A DNA stretch of 64,000 nt from Maricaulaceae bacterium EIL42A08 (GTDB taxonomy: Bacteria; Pseudomonadota; Alphaproteobacteria; Caulobacterales; Maricaulaceae). The DNA lies in contig JAMZNZ010000003.1 of assembly GCA_024178355.1 (NCBI GenBank), forward strand, positions 202,427 to 266,426, given 5' to 3'. This document shows positions 35,858 to 50,650 of this stretch, piece by piece (the stretch's first letter is position 1; each line of letters starts with the position of its first letter). The notes under the pieces are model-generated. The model was given only the letters and a program-made list of their open reading frames with translations, did not search any database and was not told where the DNA came from. The position numbers and the translations under genes were made by a program.

Positions 35858-36634
35858 TTAAAGTCTGCGCGCGCGAGCAGCATCACGCGATGGTAAAAGC
35901 CAGCGCCACAGCGCTGCGTCTGGCAGCGGAGAGGCAAAGAAGATGTGTTCCAGAGCGCCCAGCGCTGCGAGCGCACCCAAAAGCGCAAAGCCCACCGTTT
36001 CAAACGGCAGGCTGGCCGTGGCGGCGATCCAGAAGAAGACGGCAGCGGCGATCGCGCAGCTACCGGCGGTAAAGACAAAGAACAGACCGGCCGGACGCGG
36101 ACTGAAATAGCTGGGCAGATAGCTTAAGCGTTCAGGCAGGAACTGGTCTGTGAAGTGTGGCGCGCCCACAAACAGGTTGAACTTGCTCGACAGGCGCAGG
36201 GCAAAAAGAAGTGCAAAGATCTGAACGCCCACAAGGTTGGCCGCACCCAGGCTCATCACCCCAAGGCTCACCACCGTGGCGGCCAGCGCCAGCTCGTGAT
36301 GGATCAGGGTTGCCGTTGCGGCCTTGAAGCGCGCCCAGCCGGTCAGGTCTGGCGGGCAGCGGGCTTTGTTGGGGCCGGTGATCCAGCCAAACAGGAAGCT
36401 CATCTCATGCCAGGCCCACAGGATCAGGGCGGAGAAGGCGGCCGTGTAGGCCCCCATCGGCGTCGACAGTTCACGGGTCAGCCACAAACCGGCGAGCGCA
36501 AGAAGCGCCAACCCGCTGATAATCACCATGGCGGCGATCCGGGCGATCTTTCCCTGTCGGCCAAGCACCAGGATGGCTCCGGTGGAGAGCCACCAGAGCA
36601 CCAGGGTTGCCAGGATTGGACCGACCAGGGACAT
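35858..36634 (-). CDS. puhE: Photosynthetic complex assembly protein PuhE
   Basis: A 258-residue polytopic membrane protein matching PuhE (putative photosynthetic complex assembly protein 2). It has about seven hydrophobic spans and the recognisable segments WAWHEMSFLFGWITGPNK and SKFNLFVGAPHFTDQFLP. Its molecular role is not well defined; in Rhodobacter its loss alters bacteriochlorophyll levels and RC/LH1 assembly. It is 14 bases downstream of acsF and 15 upstream of hemA. Confidence 0.93.
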   Translation of the reverse strand: MSLVGPILATLVLWWLSTGAILVLGRQGKIARIAAMVIISGLALLALAGLWLTRELSTPMGAYTAAFSALILWAWHEMSFLFGWITGPNKARCPPDLTGWARFKAATATLIHHELALAATVVSLGVMSLGAANLVGVQIFALLFALRLSSKFNLFVGAPHFTDQFLPERLSYLPSYFSPRPAGLFFVFTAGSCAIAAAVFFWIAATASLPFETVGFALLGALAALGALEHIFFASPLPDAALWRWLLPSRDAARARRL

Positions 36635-36648
36635 GACGCTTCAGGGCC

Positions 36649-37737
36649 TTACCAGGTCGGTTCCAGGCGCACGTCGGCGGGCGCCTCGTTCCGGATGGTT
36701 GGCAGGAAGTAGAGCTTGGCAAACAGCGCCGCAGCCTGAACACCGCAGACGCCGCGCTTCAGGGCGCCCATGATGCCGCCCTCCTCACGGGCCGCCCACA
36801 TGCGGTCCATGATCTTGCGCATGCTTTCAAGACCAGCGCGGAACTTGGGATTGTCGATATCCAGCGTCAGCGGGAAGACCTGCTTGCAGATCTCGGACGT
36901 GATGCGGAAGACCTCGTAATCATACTCGGTCGGATCAACACCCAGCGCCTTGTGGAAGGCCGGACGGGCGTGGTCGCGCACATACATGGTGGCAAACACG
37001 GCCAGCTGGAAGAATTTGATCCACAGCTTGTTGGTGCCTTCCAGCAGCTTTGGATTGGCCCGCATGATCAAGGCAAAGGCTTCGCCATGGCGAAACTCGT
37101 CGTTACACCACTCCTCAAACCAGTTGAAGATCGGGTGGAACATATTGTCGGGATTGCGCTCCAGATGACGGTAGATCGTGATGTAGCGCGCATAGCCGAT
37201 CTTCTCGGACAGATAGGTCGCGTAGAAGATGAATTTGGGTCTGAAGAAGGTGTATTTCTTGGTCTTCGTCAGGAAGCCCAGATCCACCCCGATGCCGTAA
37301 TCCTTCAGACAGGTATTGATGAAGCCGGCATGGCGGCTTTCATCGCGGGCCATGAATTTGAACAGCTTCTTCACGTCCGGGTTCTTGATGTTCTTGACGA
37401 TTTCGCCGTAGAGCACGCAGCCGGAAAACTCAGCCGTCAGAGAGCTCACCAGGAAGTCGACGAATTCCTTGCGCAGGTCTTCTGGAAGGCTCATCAGCGC
37501 GTTTTCAAACGCTTCGGTGCGACGGAAGTGGCCCTTGTTGGGATCGGCTTCCATCTCGCCTAAAAGCTTGTCCCATTCGGCGCGGACCGGCTCGACATCC
37601 ATGGCGTCGATTTCGGCAAAATCGGTGGTGTAGAAGCGCGGGCTGAGCATGGTCGTTTCCTGAGCCATGCGGGTGGTTTCGCTCGGCTCGGCGCGCCTGG
37701 CGCGGGCCATTTCGGCTTCAGTGACAGCGATATTCAT
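36649..37737 (-). CDS. acsF: Aerobic Mg-protoporphyrin IX monomethyl ester oxidative cyclase
   Basis: A 362-residue di-iron oxygenase, AcsF, closing the isocyclic E ring of protochlorophyllide with O2. The ExxH-type iron ligands are visible in [11 protein letters not shown] and [11 protein letters not shown], with another carboxylate segment in [14 protein letters not shown]. No anaerobic BchE is encoded in the window, so ring closure appears oxygen-dependent. It overlaps the preceding small gene by the ATGA arrangement, suggesting coupled synthesis with that likely partner. Confidence 0.97.
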   Translation of the reverse strand: MNIAVTEAEMARARRAEPSETTRMAQETTMLSPRFYTTDFAEIDAMDVEPVRAEWDKLLGEMEADPNKGHFRRTEAFENALMSLPEDLRKEFVDFLVSSLTAEFSGCVLYGEIVKNIKNPDVKKLFKFMARDESRHAGFINTCLKDYGIGVDLGFLTKTKKYTFFRPKFIFYATYLSEKIGYARYITIYRHLERNPDNMFHPIFNWFEEWCNDEFRHGEAFALIMRANPKLLEGTNKLWIKFFQLAVFATMYVRDHARPAFHKALGVDPTEYDYEVFRITSEICKQVFPLTLDIDNPKFRAGLESMRKIMDRMWAAREEGGIMGALKRGVCGVQAAALFAKLYFLPTIRNEAPADVRLEPTW

Positions 37738-38027
37738 AGCTTCCTCCCAGCTGAAAAGCTGACTTCGTACAATTCGGTAATCTCAAGGCTGGCCAGGAAG
37801 CGCGTCCACTGGCGCGACAGCCAGTTTGCGCGCATCACCGTGGCCGTGCGGCTATAGCTGGCCGCTTCGCCAAACCCGACCTGGATGGGATCGCCGTGAA
37901 CTCTCACCCGGTCGCCGGGAAAGATCGGCACATCGCCTTCCAGCGCCACATGGGCGTGGAGATGTTCATTGGTGTGCTCCACCTCGATGGTGCAGGGCAC
38001 GTCAAACTTTCGCGGGTTGGCGCTCAT
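37734..38027 (-). CDS. bciE: Small conserved cluster protein, BciE candidate
   Basis: A 97-residue soluble protein encoded between puhC and acsF with ATGA overlaps on both sides. It begins [20 protein letters not shown] and includes [15 protein letters not shown]. Alphaproteobacterial AcsF cyclases need a small partner named BciE, encoded beside acsF; size and position fit, and the translational coupling supports it. I assign BciE by context and size rather than by recalled sequence match, so the symbol is tentative. Confidence 0.65.
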   Translation of the reverse strand: MSANPRKFDVPCTIEVEHTNEHLHAHVALEGDVPIFPGDRVRVHGDPIQVGFGEAASYSRTATVMRANWLSRQWTRFLASLEITELYEVSFSAGRKL

Positions 38028-38503
38028 TGCGCTCCTCCTGCCAGCTCAGCCTCGGCCAGCTGGTCCTGCGGGTATAAAAGGGCAGCGAAAGCGTCCCGGT
38101 TATCCGGTCCGAACGCGCCCAGGAAAATCTCGATTTCATTGGTGGGATCGGTCAGCCACATCTCCCCGTCGGGAAACTCGGCCAGTGTGACCGGATCGCG
38201 GCTCTCGCTGCCGCGCAGGCGGCGCTGGCGGGCCACGCCGCGCATGACCGAGCGGACAAACACGCCCTCATCCATGCCGTAGGCGGCAAGCTCTGCCCCG
38301 GTATCGGCATTGTAAACGGTCACGAGGCCATCGGCCCCGTCTTCAAAGCGAAGCTCGACCATGGCCACCGGCTCCACCGACGCCGGCTCATAGTGCAATC
38401 CCATGCCGGTAACCCGGGCAAAGGTGACCACCGCCAGGGTGATCGCGATGAAGATGCCAATGGCAATCATGGCGCGTTGGTGGATGACTTCTTGCGGGCT
38501 CAT
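38024..38503 (-). CDS. puhC: Photosynthetic complex assembly protein PuhC
   Basis: A 159-residue protein with one N-terminal membrane span (AMIAIGIFIAITLAVVTFA) and a periplasmic domain. PuhC family landmarks are LRFEDGADGLVTVYNADTG, then EGVFVRSVMRGVARQR and FPDGEMWLTDP. It helps assemble the RC-LH1 core. It lies 27 bases downstream of puhB and overlaps the BciE candidate by four bases. Confidence 0.93.
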   Translation of the reverse strand: MSPQEVIHQRAMIAIGIFIAITLAVVTFARVTGMGLHYEPASVEPVAMVELRFEDGADGLVTVYNADTGAELAAYGMDEGVFVRSVMRGVARQRRLRGSESRDPVTLAEFPDGEMWLTDPTNEIEIFLGAFGPDNRDAFAALLYPQDQLAEAELAGGAQ

Positions 38504-38530
38504 GGTCGTATCGCTTCGTGTCTATGGGTC

Positions 38531-39205
38531 TTAGCTGTTGGCAGCCGCAGTGCGGCCTGGCATCGCCTTGGGGCGCACCGGTTCAGGACTGTCGACGGCA
38601 ATCGGGGTGGGGGCCTGTCCGGCCTTGGCGGCAAGTGCCCGGGCCAGAACCTCAGCGCCAGCCTTTGCGTCGGGCAGGCCGCGCAACATTGGCTGGGCAT
38701 TGAACAGCCGCCACGGGCGCACATGCGGCCAGAGCGGCATGTAATAGGCCTTGTGGTGGCCGTTGAGCTGAAGCGGAATGTCGCCATTGCCGCTCTTACG
38801 CAGATTCAAGGCGGCTGACCCCACCAGCGAGAACGGGATGTTGATCGCCTTGGGCAGGGCTACGCCCGCCCGGATCACAACCCGGTCGGTGGTGATGGTG
38901 TAGATGGTCGATCGGGCGATCAGCCATGCCAGGAGGCCAAGCAGGCTGATCACTCCGAACGCCATCGGGATCAGGAACAGCGCGTTGGCAAGGGCCACGT
39001 TAAATGCTGTTCCGGCCATGACCGCAGATGTGATCTGCCAGACCATCACGGCGGCGAAATAGATGGCGATGGCGCGCACGTGAAACACGTGCATGGCCAG
39101 CGCTTTCCAGGCCGGTCCACCGCGCCAGAGGATGTCCTCGCCTTCCGGCAGGTCGTCGGGAAGGCCGGGGATGGGTTCATCCTTGAACTTGTCAGGATCA
39201 CACAT
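38531..39205 (-). CDS. puhB: Photosynthetic complex assembly protein PuhB
   Basis: A 224-residue membrane protein with a bacterial PH-like domain. It begins with acidic residues, then EGEDILWRGGPAWKALAMHVFHVRA, three or so membrane spans, STIYTITTDRVVIRAG and LRPWRLFNAQPMLRGLP-like ending (here VRPWRLFNAQPMLRGL). PuhB is a dimeric factor required for RC assembly. It sits 18 bases after puhA. Confidence 0.94.
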   Translation of the reverse strand: MCDPDKFKDEPIPGLPDDLPEGEDILWRGGPAWKALAMHVFHVRAIAIYFAAVMVWQITSAVMAGTAFNVALANALFLIPMAFGVISLLGLLAWLIARSTIYTITTDRVVIRAGVALPKAINIPFSLVGSAALNLRKSGNGDIPLQLNGHHKAYYMPLWPHVRPWRLFNAQPMLRGLPDAKAGAEVLARALAAKAGQAPTPIAVDSPEPVRPKAMPGRTAAANS

Positions 39206-39223
39206 GGGTCTGTTCCTCTTCTT

Positions 39224-39997
39224 TTAGATGAGGGGTTTGACACGCTCGGACGTCGCGTAGAGCGTGCCGCCGGCGTAGTAGGCGCTGATCTTGTCTTCCT
39301 CCAGACGCGTCACCTGGGTGGATGAAGCGTGGGCAGGAACACCGGTGAACTGCGCGGCGGTGATGGACGGCACGTCGACAACCGACGCTTTGCCCTTCAC
39401 GTCGGCAAACGCGTACGGCATCAGCACCTTGCGGCCATCAGCAGCCACTTCGACTTCGTAGTAGCGAACCAGCGCTTCAGCGCGGTCCATCCAGATGTCG
39501 GAGATCTTGCCAGCCACTTCACCATCAGCGCCGACAACGTCGAAGCCGCGCGGGTCAGCGCTTTCCTTGGCCACGGAGAATTCCGGCATGGCCGACAGCG
39601 GCACGATCTTCGGCAGATTCTCGTGCGTCATGTCGGGGATGTCTTCGCGCATCGTGTAGGCACCCGGACCGATGCCGGACTGCATGGGATCGCCCACCGG
39701 CTCGATCGGCGCGCCAGCCCACGGGGCCATGCGGGTCGCCTTGTCATCAATGCTCGGGTCGCGAACACCGTCGGGTTTGTGGATTTCACGGCCGTCAGAC
39801 AGCTTGTAGGTCTTCGGCTTCGGCATCCAGTTGGCACCGATGGATTCCAGCTTGCCGGTCTCGTCAGATTCCAGCGGATAACCTTCGCGCCGACCTTCGC
39901 GAGCGAGGTAAAACACCAGGCCAACAAAGAAAAGGTTGAAGAGGGTGAAAATCAGCGTTGCGAGATCAAATGATCCAACGATGGGTATGCCTTCCAT
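39224..39997 (-). CDS. puhA: Photosynthetic reaction centre H subunit
   Basis: A 257-residue reaction centre H chain: one N-terminal membrane helix (LATLIFTLFNLFFVGLVFYL), then EGRREGYPLESDETG, and a cytoplasmic PRC-barrel domain with FDVVGADGEVAGKISDIWMDR. It caps the cytoplasmic side of the L/M pair and helps proton delivery to QB. It lies 21 bases downstream of lhaA with an AAGGAGG ribosome-binding site. Confidence 0.97.
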   Translation of the reverse strand: MEGIPIVGSFDLATLIFTLFNLFFVGLVFYLAREGRREGYPLESDETGKLESIGANWMPKPKTYKLSDGREIHKPDGVRDPSIDDKATRMAPWAGAPIEPVGDPMQSGIGPGAYTMREDIPDMTHENLPKIVPLSAMPEFSVAKESADPRGFDVVGADGEVAGKISDIWMDRAEALVRYYEVEVAADGRKVLMPYAFADVKGKASVVDVPSITAAQFTGVPAHASSTQVTRLEEDKISAYYAGGTLYATSERVKPLI

Positions 39998-40018
39998 GAT
40001 CAGGCCTCCTTTTAAGCC

Positions 40019-41452
40019 CTAGCCGGGGAACTCGGTCAGACCGAATTTGCCCCGCGCACGCTCCTGACCGCTGCCCGCATGGCGAGCGAGCGGACCGATC
40101 GCCACAATGGCGGCGAACAGAAGCGCAATTTCGATGTGATAAACGGCCTGATACCCGACAGCGGGCCCCTGAAGGGCCGTGCCAAGCTGGCCGGCGTCGG
40201 CCATCGCGCCGACAAGGTCACGCAAGCCTCCGCCCAGAGCCATTGCGATCCCGGCCGCTGTGGCCTGAACCGCGCCCCAGGCGCCTAGAGCAATGCCGGC
40301 ACCGCCAGCTTCACCCAATTCCATAACCGCGGTGAGCGTGCCCACCGCAAACAATCCCCCGCCCAGCCCGATCAGCATCGTGCCCAGACGGAAAATCCAC
40401 GCTGACCCCAGCGGGTCAGACAAGACAACAAAGGCAAAGGCGAACACGCCAATCACCATGCCGTAGGCGGCCAACCGATGAGCGTCATGACCTCGGGTCA
40501 GACCGCGTCCGGCCAGGCCAAATCCGATCAGCGCCCCAAAGGCCCAGATCGCCGTCAGCAAGGTTGTGCCCCCCACCGACAGGCCCAGCACTTCGCCGCC
40601 ATAGGGTTCAAGCAGGATGTCCTGCATGGCAAAGGCTGCAGCCCCCAGGCCCACCGCGATCAGAAGCCGCGCCGGACGACCGCCATCCATGAAGGCGGCC
40701 CAGGCCTCTTTAAAGACCGGGCGCTCTTTTTCCGGATCGGTCAGCGCCGGCTGGCGCGCTTCCTGGCGCCACAGGGCCACCAGATTGAGGATTAGCGAGA
40801 CCACCGCCGCGCCCTGGATTACCTGGATCAGGCGTTGGTGTGAGAAGTCCGCCAAGAGAAGGCCGATGGCCACCGCGCTGATCAGCATGCCCACCAGCAG
40901 CATCACATAAAGCAGCGCCACCACGCGTGGACGGGTGTCCTCGTCGGCCAGGTCCGTTGCCAGTGCCAGACCGGCAGTCTGGGTGGTGTGAAGTCCGGCG
41001 CCGACCAGCAGGAAAGCCACCGCACAGGTCAGCGTGCCGTAAATGCTGGTCCCGCTGACATCGCCCGACAAGAGCAGGAGCGAGAAGGGCATGATGGCCA
41101 GACCGCCATACTGCATCAGCGAGCCAAACCAGATGTAGGGCAGACGGCGCAGCCCCAGCACCGAGGCATGGGTGTCGGATTTAAACCCGATCAGGGCGCG
41201 CAAGGGCGCAAACACCAGCGGCAGAGCCACCATCAGGGCCACAATCCAGGCCGGAACGCCCAGCTCTGTAATCATCACCCGGTTCAATGTGCCGGTCAGA
41301 AGAACGGTCGCCATGCCCACAGAAATCTGGAACAGCGACAGCCGCAGCAGACGGCGGAGCGGCAGCTCCGTCGTGGCCGCATCAGCAAAGGGGAGCATCG
41401 CCTTGAAAAGGCGGCCCCATGCTTTTGCGTTTTCTGCGGCGCGATCATTCAT
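40019..41452 (-). CDS. lhaA: LhaA, LH1 assembly protein (PucC-family MFS)
   Basis: A 477-residue 12-span protein of the PucC/LhaA bacteriochlorophyll-delivery family, required for LH1 assembly. Family landmarks are LFQISVGMATVLLTGTLNRV, LIGFKSDTH and RRLPYIWFGSLMQYGG. Position between bchM and puhA identifies it as LhaA rather than PucC. A second, related protein is encoded at 53992. The start overlaps the bchM stop by four bases. Confidence 0.95.
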   Translation of the reverse strand: MNDRAAENAKAWGRLFKAMLPFADAATTELPLRRLLRLSLFQISVGMATVLLTGTLNRVMITELGVPAWIVALMVALPLVFAPLRALIGFKSDTHASVLGLRRLPYIWFGSLMQYGGLAIMPFSLLLLSGDVSGTSIYGTLTCAVAFLLVGAGLHTTQTAGLALATDLADEDTRPRVVALLYVMLLVGMLISAVAIGLLLADFSHQRLIQVIQGAAVVSLILNLVALWRQEARQPALTDPEKERPVFKEAWAAFMDGGRPARLLIAVGLGAAAFAMQDILLEPYGGEVLGLSVGGTTLLTAIWAFGALIGFGLAGRGLTRGHDAHRLAAYGMVIGVFAFAFVVLSDPLGSAWIFRLGTMLIGLGGGLFAVGTLTAVMELGEAGGAGIALGAWGAVQATAAGIAMALGGGLRDLVGAMADAGQLGTALQGPAVGYQAVYHIEIALLFAAIVAIGPLARHAGSGQERARGKFGLTEFPG

Positions 41453-42146
41453 GCGCGGATCAGCTCCATGGCTTGAGAGATGTAGAAAAAGCTGTCGATC
41501 CGCTGAGTGCGCCCGACCTTCCAGCCCTGAAGCTCAGGGTGGGCGGCGATGCGCTTGCGCAAATGGCCTTCAGACACCGGCACAATGGCGGGCGAGCGGT
41601 CCGACTTTGGAAACAGCTGGCCGACCGCATGCATCACGGTGAGCATCGGCGTGCGCGGCGCGAAGGTGAAGATGACCTGATCTTCAGCGCGTGAGGCCAG
41701 ATCGGCAATCATCTGCACCATGTCGGCGGGCTGATAGTGAATAACAGAGTCCATGGACACGACCCGGTTTACCGGGCCTTCAGAGGCATCCAGCATGTCG
41801 CCAGCGCGGAAATGGATCTCACCGGCAAGCCCGGTTGGCGCGCGCTCTGCTGCCAGCTCCACCAGCGTTGGCGATAGGTCCACGGCTTCAACGCGCGCTC
41901 CGCGTTCAGCCGCCGCAAAGGCCAGCTGGCCTGCGCCACAACCGGCATCGAGCAGCCGCTCACCGGTCAGGTCTGACGGTAACCAGGACAGGATGGTCTC
42001 GCGAATGCTGTCGCGGCCGGCGCGCACCGTGGCGCGGATACCGCTGACTTCAGCATCGCTGGTCAGTTTCGCCCAAGCCTCAACCGCGGTGCGGTCAAAA
42101 TAGGTTTCCAGCGCGTCGCGGCGGGCGGTGTAAGTCTCTGTGGCCA

Positions 42147-42147
<1 letters not shown>
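41449..42147 (-). CDS. bchM: Mg-protoporphyrin IX methyltransferase
   Basis: A 232-residue SAM-dependent methyltransferase converting Mg-protoporphyrin IX to its monomethyl ester. The SAM-binding motif is LLDAGCGAGQLAFAAAERG, followed by VVSMDSVIHYQPADM and the FTFAPRTPML segment characteristic of BchM. It starts on the last base of bchL (TAATG) and ends in the lhaA start, giving the order expected for substrate flow from magnesium chelatase to cyclase. Confidence 0.95.
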
Positions 42148-43049
<902 letters not shown>

Positions 43050-43057
43050 TCAGTCCT

Positions 43058-46000
43058 TTAGGTCGATCCAGAGCTGGTGGGCGTGACGCCTTCCAGCTGA
43101 TCTTCAATGGCTTCACCGGCGCGTTTCAGCGCCTCAAGCGTTTCAGGGTCGGGCCGCCAGTAGCTGCGCTCATGGGCTTCGATGAGCCGTTCAGACAGGC
43201 GGGCGGCTGATTTCGGATTCAGGGCGGCGAGACGGTCGCGCATGGTTTCGTCCAGCACGTAGGTCTCGGTGATTTTCTGATAGACCCAGGGGGCGACCTG
43301 GCCGGTCGTGGCCGACCAGCCCATCGTGTTGGTCACCTGGGCTTCGATATTGCGCACGCCTTCGTGGCCGTGCTGCAGCATGCCCTCATACCAGCGCGGA
43401 TTGAGAATGCGGGTTCGCGTTTCAAGGGCGACCTGTTCGGTCAGGCTGCGCACCTTGCCTTCGCCGCCGGTCTGGTCGCCGATATAGACCGGTGCCTCCT
43501 CGCCTCCCTTGGCGCGGCGCACTGCTCGGTCGATGCCGCCGAGCGTGTCGAAATAGTGGTCGATGGTGGTCACGCCGAGTTCCACCGAATCCAGATTCTG
43601 GTAGGCCAGATCCACATCGGACAGGATTTCGCCAAGCAGCGCGTCTTGCTTCACCGCTTTACCGTTGCGGCCAAAGGCGTAGCATTTGCGCTTTTGATAG
43701 GCGTCAGCAAGCTCGTCTTCATCGTCCCACATGCCGCTGTCGATCAGCTGATTGACGTTGGCGCCATAGGCCCCGTCAGCATTGGAAAAGACGCGCAGCG
43801 ATGCGGTTTCCAGATCAATGCCCCGCTTTTCAGCATAGGCGAGCGCGTGGCGGCGGATCGGATTCATCTCCAGCGGCTCGTCAGCGCTGGCGGCCAGGTA
43901 TGCCGCTTCAGCCAGCATCCGGCTTTGCAGCGGTAACAGATCACGGAAAATACCCGACAGGGTCATCATCACATCGATGCGCGGGCGTCCCAGCTCTTCA
44001 AGGCTGATCAGCTCGGCACCGGCCAGGCGGCCAAAGGCGTCCTGGCGTGGCTTTGCGCCCATCAGCGCCAGGCATTGGGCAATCGGCCCGCCCTCGGTTT
44101 TCAGATTGTCTGTGCCCCACAGCACCATGGCGATGGTCTGAGGGATTTCGCCACTATCCGTCAGGCTGCGGTCGATCAGGCGCTGGGCCTGGTCAAAGCC
44201 GTCCTTCACCGCCCAGGCGCTGGGCAGGCGGAAGGGGTCAAAGCCATGCAGATTGCGGCCCGTGGGCAGGATGTCAGCCGAGCGCATCAGGTCGCCACCG
44301 GCCACCGGGCGCATATAGCCGCCATTGAGCGCGTGGAGTGCGCTGTCCAGTTCGCGATTGGCTTGCAAGCCCGTCTCGGTGGCTTCAAGGCGACCAAAGA
44401 TCGGGGCCCAGCGCTCACGCTGGGACGTAGGCAGAAGCGACAGGGCAGACTTCGCATTGCCGGTCTTGATAAGGCGCTCCACTGTTTCTTCGGGGGCGGC
44501 CTCACCGGCTTCGACCTCGGCGATAGCCTTTAGAAGATCAAGGCGCGCGTCTTCGCTGGGGATCTCACCAAAGACGTGAAGCCCGTGCGGGATCAGTGTT
44601 GATTCCAGCTCCATCACGTCGCCGCGAAGGATCTCGATCTGGGCGGCGTCTGCGCCGGTCCAGGGCGGTTCAGGGTCCACCAGCTCTAGCTCAACCGCCT
44701 GGGCCTGGATCAGTTCAGCCAGGCTGTCGCGCTTCGACGCGGGCGCGTCCTCAGGCAGGGTGCGCCAGTCATTAAGGCTGGCCTTCAGCTCGGTCAGGCC
44801 GCGATAAAGCCCGGCCTGGGCAATCGGCGGGGTCAGATAGCTGATCAGCGTGGCCGCACCGCGGCGCTTGGCGATCAGGCCTTCAGACGGATTGTCGGCC
44901 GAGTAGAGATAGAAGTTGGGAAGGTCGCCAATCAGGCGGTCCGACCAGCAATCGCCCGAAAGTCCCGATTGCTTGCCGGGCATGAATTCCAGTGCGCCAT
45001 GGGTGCCAAAGTGCAGCACGGCGTGGGCGCCAAAGTCTTCGCGCAGATAGCGGTAGAAGGCGGAGAACGCATGGGTCGGGGCAAAGCCGCCTTCAAACAG
45101 AAGGCGCATCGGATCGCCCTCATAGCCAAAGCCCGGCTGCAGGCCGACCATGACATTGCCGAATTGCTGGCCCAGCACGAAGATATTGCGGCCATCGGTC
45201 TGCTGGCGACCCGGCGCGGGACCCCACTGCTCTTCAATGGCTTTCAGGTGCGGCTCGCGGCGGACATGGTCGTTCACATCAATGCGGTGAAGGATGTTGG
45301 CGTCCTGGCCATAGGTGGCTGCATCGCCCTCAAGCACAGCGCTTTTCAGCGCGTCCAGCGTGTCGGGCACGTCCACGGTATAGCCCTCGGCCTTCATCGC
45401 CTTGAGCATGTTGTGAAGCGAGGCGAAGACTGAAAGATTCGCTGCCGTGCCCGCTGCGCCTGCGTTCGGCGGGAAGTTGAACAGGACGATGGCGACCTTG
45501 CGTTCGGCCAGTTCCGCCCGGCGCAGGGCCACAAGCTTCTGGGCGCGATCAGCCAGCGTGTCGGCGCGTTCAGCGCAAACATGCATCGCGCGGGGCTCGC
45601 AGTCTGTGAATGTGCATTCGCGTTTGCAACCGGAGCAGGTCATGCCGCCCGCAACCCGGCCGCCATAGACGATGGGGTTGGTGGCGCCATCGAGCTCCGG
45701 GATCGTCACCATGATGGAGGATTCCACCGGGGTGAGGCCTTGCGTCGACGCCTGCCACTCCTCCAGCGGCTGGAACTCCAGCGGGTGGGCGGCGATATAG
45801 GGCACGTCCAGCTTGGCCAGCACCGCTTCAGCGGCATGCGCGTCGTTATAGGCAGGCCCGCCCACCAGCGAGAAGCCGGTCAGTGAGATCACCAGATCGA
45901 CCGTGGGGCGGCCGTCTTTGAGGAAGAATTTCTCAATGGCCGGACGCGAGTCCAGACCAGAAGCGAAAGCCGGGACAACGTTGAGCCCACGCGCTTCCAG

Positions 46001-46799
46001 CGCTGCAATGACACCGTCATAGTGATCGGCATCACCGGCAAGCACATAGGAACGCATGATGAGGAGCCCAACGGTCCCGGCTCCAACACCGCGCGGCGCG
46101 GGGAGGGCCGACACTCGCTCGGTGATCCTGGCCTCACAGCCTGGATGGTATAATCCCTCTTCGGGATATTCGATGGGCGGCTGGACCTTGATCCGGCCGC
46201 GCAGGGTCTCACGCGGACCGCTGGCATAGCGGTCGATGAGATTGGCAATCATGCCTGTAAAATTGGCCTCAGAACCGGCGAGCCAGTACTGCAGCGTCAG
46301 GAAGTAGTTGCGCAGGTCCTGGGCCTTGCCCGGCACAAAGCGCAACAGCTTGGGCAGGCGGCGCAGCATGGCCATCTGCGACTTGCCGCCAGCCTTGGAC
46401 GGGTCCTTGGTGGTATTGCCGCGGAGCTTTTTCAGCGCCGCCATCAACCCGGATTGCGGCCCGTCCATATTCAGCCCGCCCATGCGGGTAATGCGCACGA
46501 TTTCAGGGGCCGACATGGAGCCTACCACCGCATCGCAATGGGGCGCGCGCGCCTTCAGGGCTGGCAGCACCTTTTCCACCTGGTCTTCCAGGAAGAGCAT
46601 GTTGGCAACGATGATATCCGCCTGGCCGATATCGGCGATGCAGTGCTCCAGTGCGTTGGAGGTGTCGGTCCAGTCCGATGCCGCATGAAACGCCAGCTCC
46701 AACCCCGGGAAGGTCTGACGCAGCTTGGCCGTCGCACGGCTTGCCGCGCTTGCCAGGTGGTTATCCAGCGTAACCACGACGACCCGGATCGGGGTCGCT

Positions 46800-46825
<26 letters not shown>
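43058..46825 (-). CDS. bchH: Magnesium chelatase subunit H
   Basis: A 1255-residue catalytic subunit of magnesium chelatase, a CobN/BchH family member that binds protoporphyrin IX. Landmarks include [15 protein letters not shown] at the N-terminus, [14 protein letters not shown] in the middle and [16 protein letters not shown] near the end. The ATG at 46825 lies inside bchB (26-base overlap); the TTG at 46840 is less likely, and no good Shine-Dalgarno sequence is visible, so translation may depend on reinitiation after bchB. Length is normal. Confidence 0.96.
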
Positions 46826-50316
<3,491 letters not shown>

Positions 50317-50650
50317 GTCGGACCCTCCCTGCGCGAAGCTGGCGCATGTCCTGAGTGAGGAGCGTACGTTAGCGAAAGCCAGAGTGTCAACTTTTGTTGA
50401 CGTCTTATAAAATTTACACACCCGGATCGGGGTTTTTTGGGTTTCGGCCTTCAAATGCCCTTGCTTTTTGGAAAATAAACTGTCTCGATAAAGGGGTCGG
50501 TGGCGTCCTGGCTGCCGATCACCGAGCGGTTCCCGCCGCACGACCTTGGGCTCTTCTAAAGGCCTTAAGGAGCGGCTTGGTGAAGCGCTGAAGACCGTAG
50601 GGCGGTGAGCCTCCCTCTCTCTTCTGCGTCAGGCGGGAAGGGAGTCATGT
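50317..50650. other. Divergent control region between bchF and aerR
   Basis: The 334-base gap holds the bchF leader and promoter region with a PpsR-like palindrome at 50385-50402, and the aerR leader. No gene is supported. GGGAG (50639-50644) serves aerR. A 6-codon out-of-frame ATG ORF at 50647 overlaps the aerR start and could slightly reduce its translation. Confidence 0.5.
50385..50402. promoter_or_regulatory. Degenerate PpsR/CrtJ site upstream of bchF
   Basis: TGTCAACTTTTGTTGACG is TGT-N12-ACG, one base away from the consensus, with inner arms GTCAAC/GTTGAC perfectly inverted. It lies 69 bases upstream of bchF on the minus strand. A matching one-base variant lies before bchG (53032), so both probably bind PpsR, perhaps with lower affinity. 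Confidence 0.6.
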
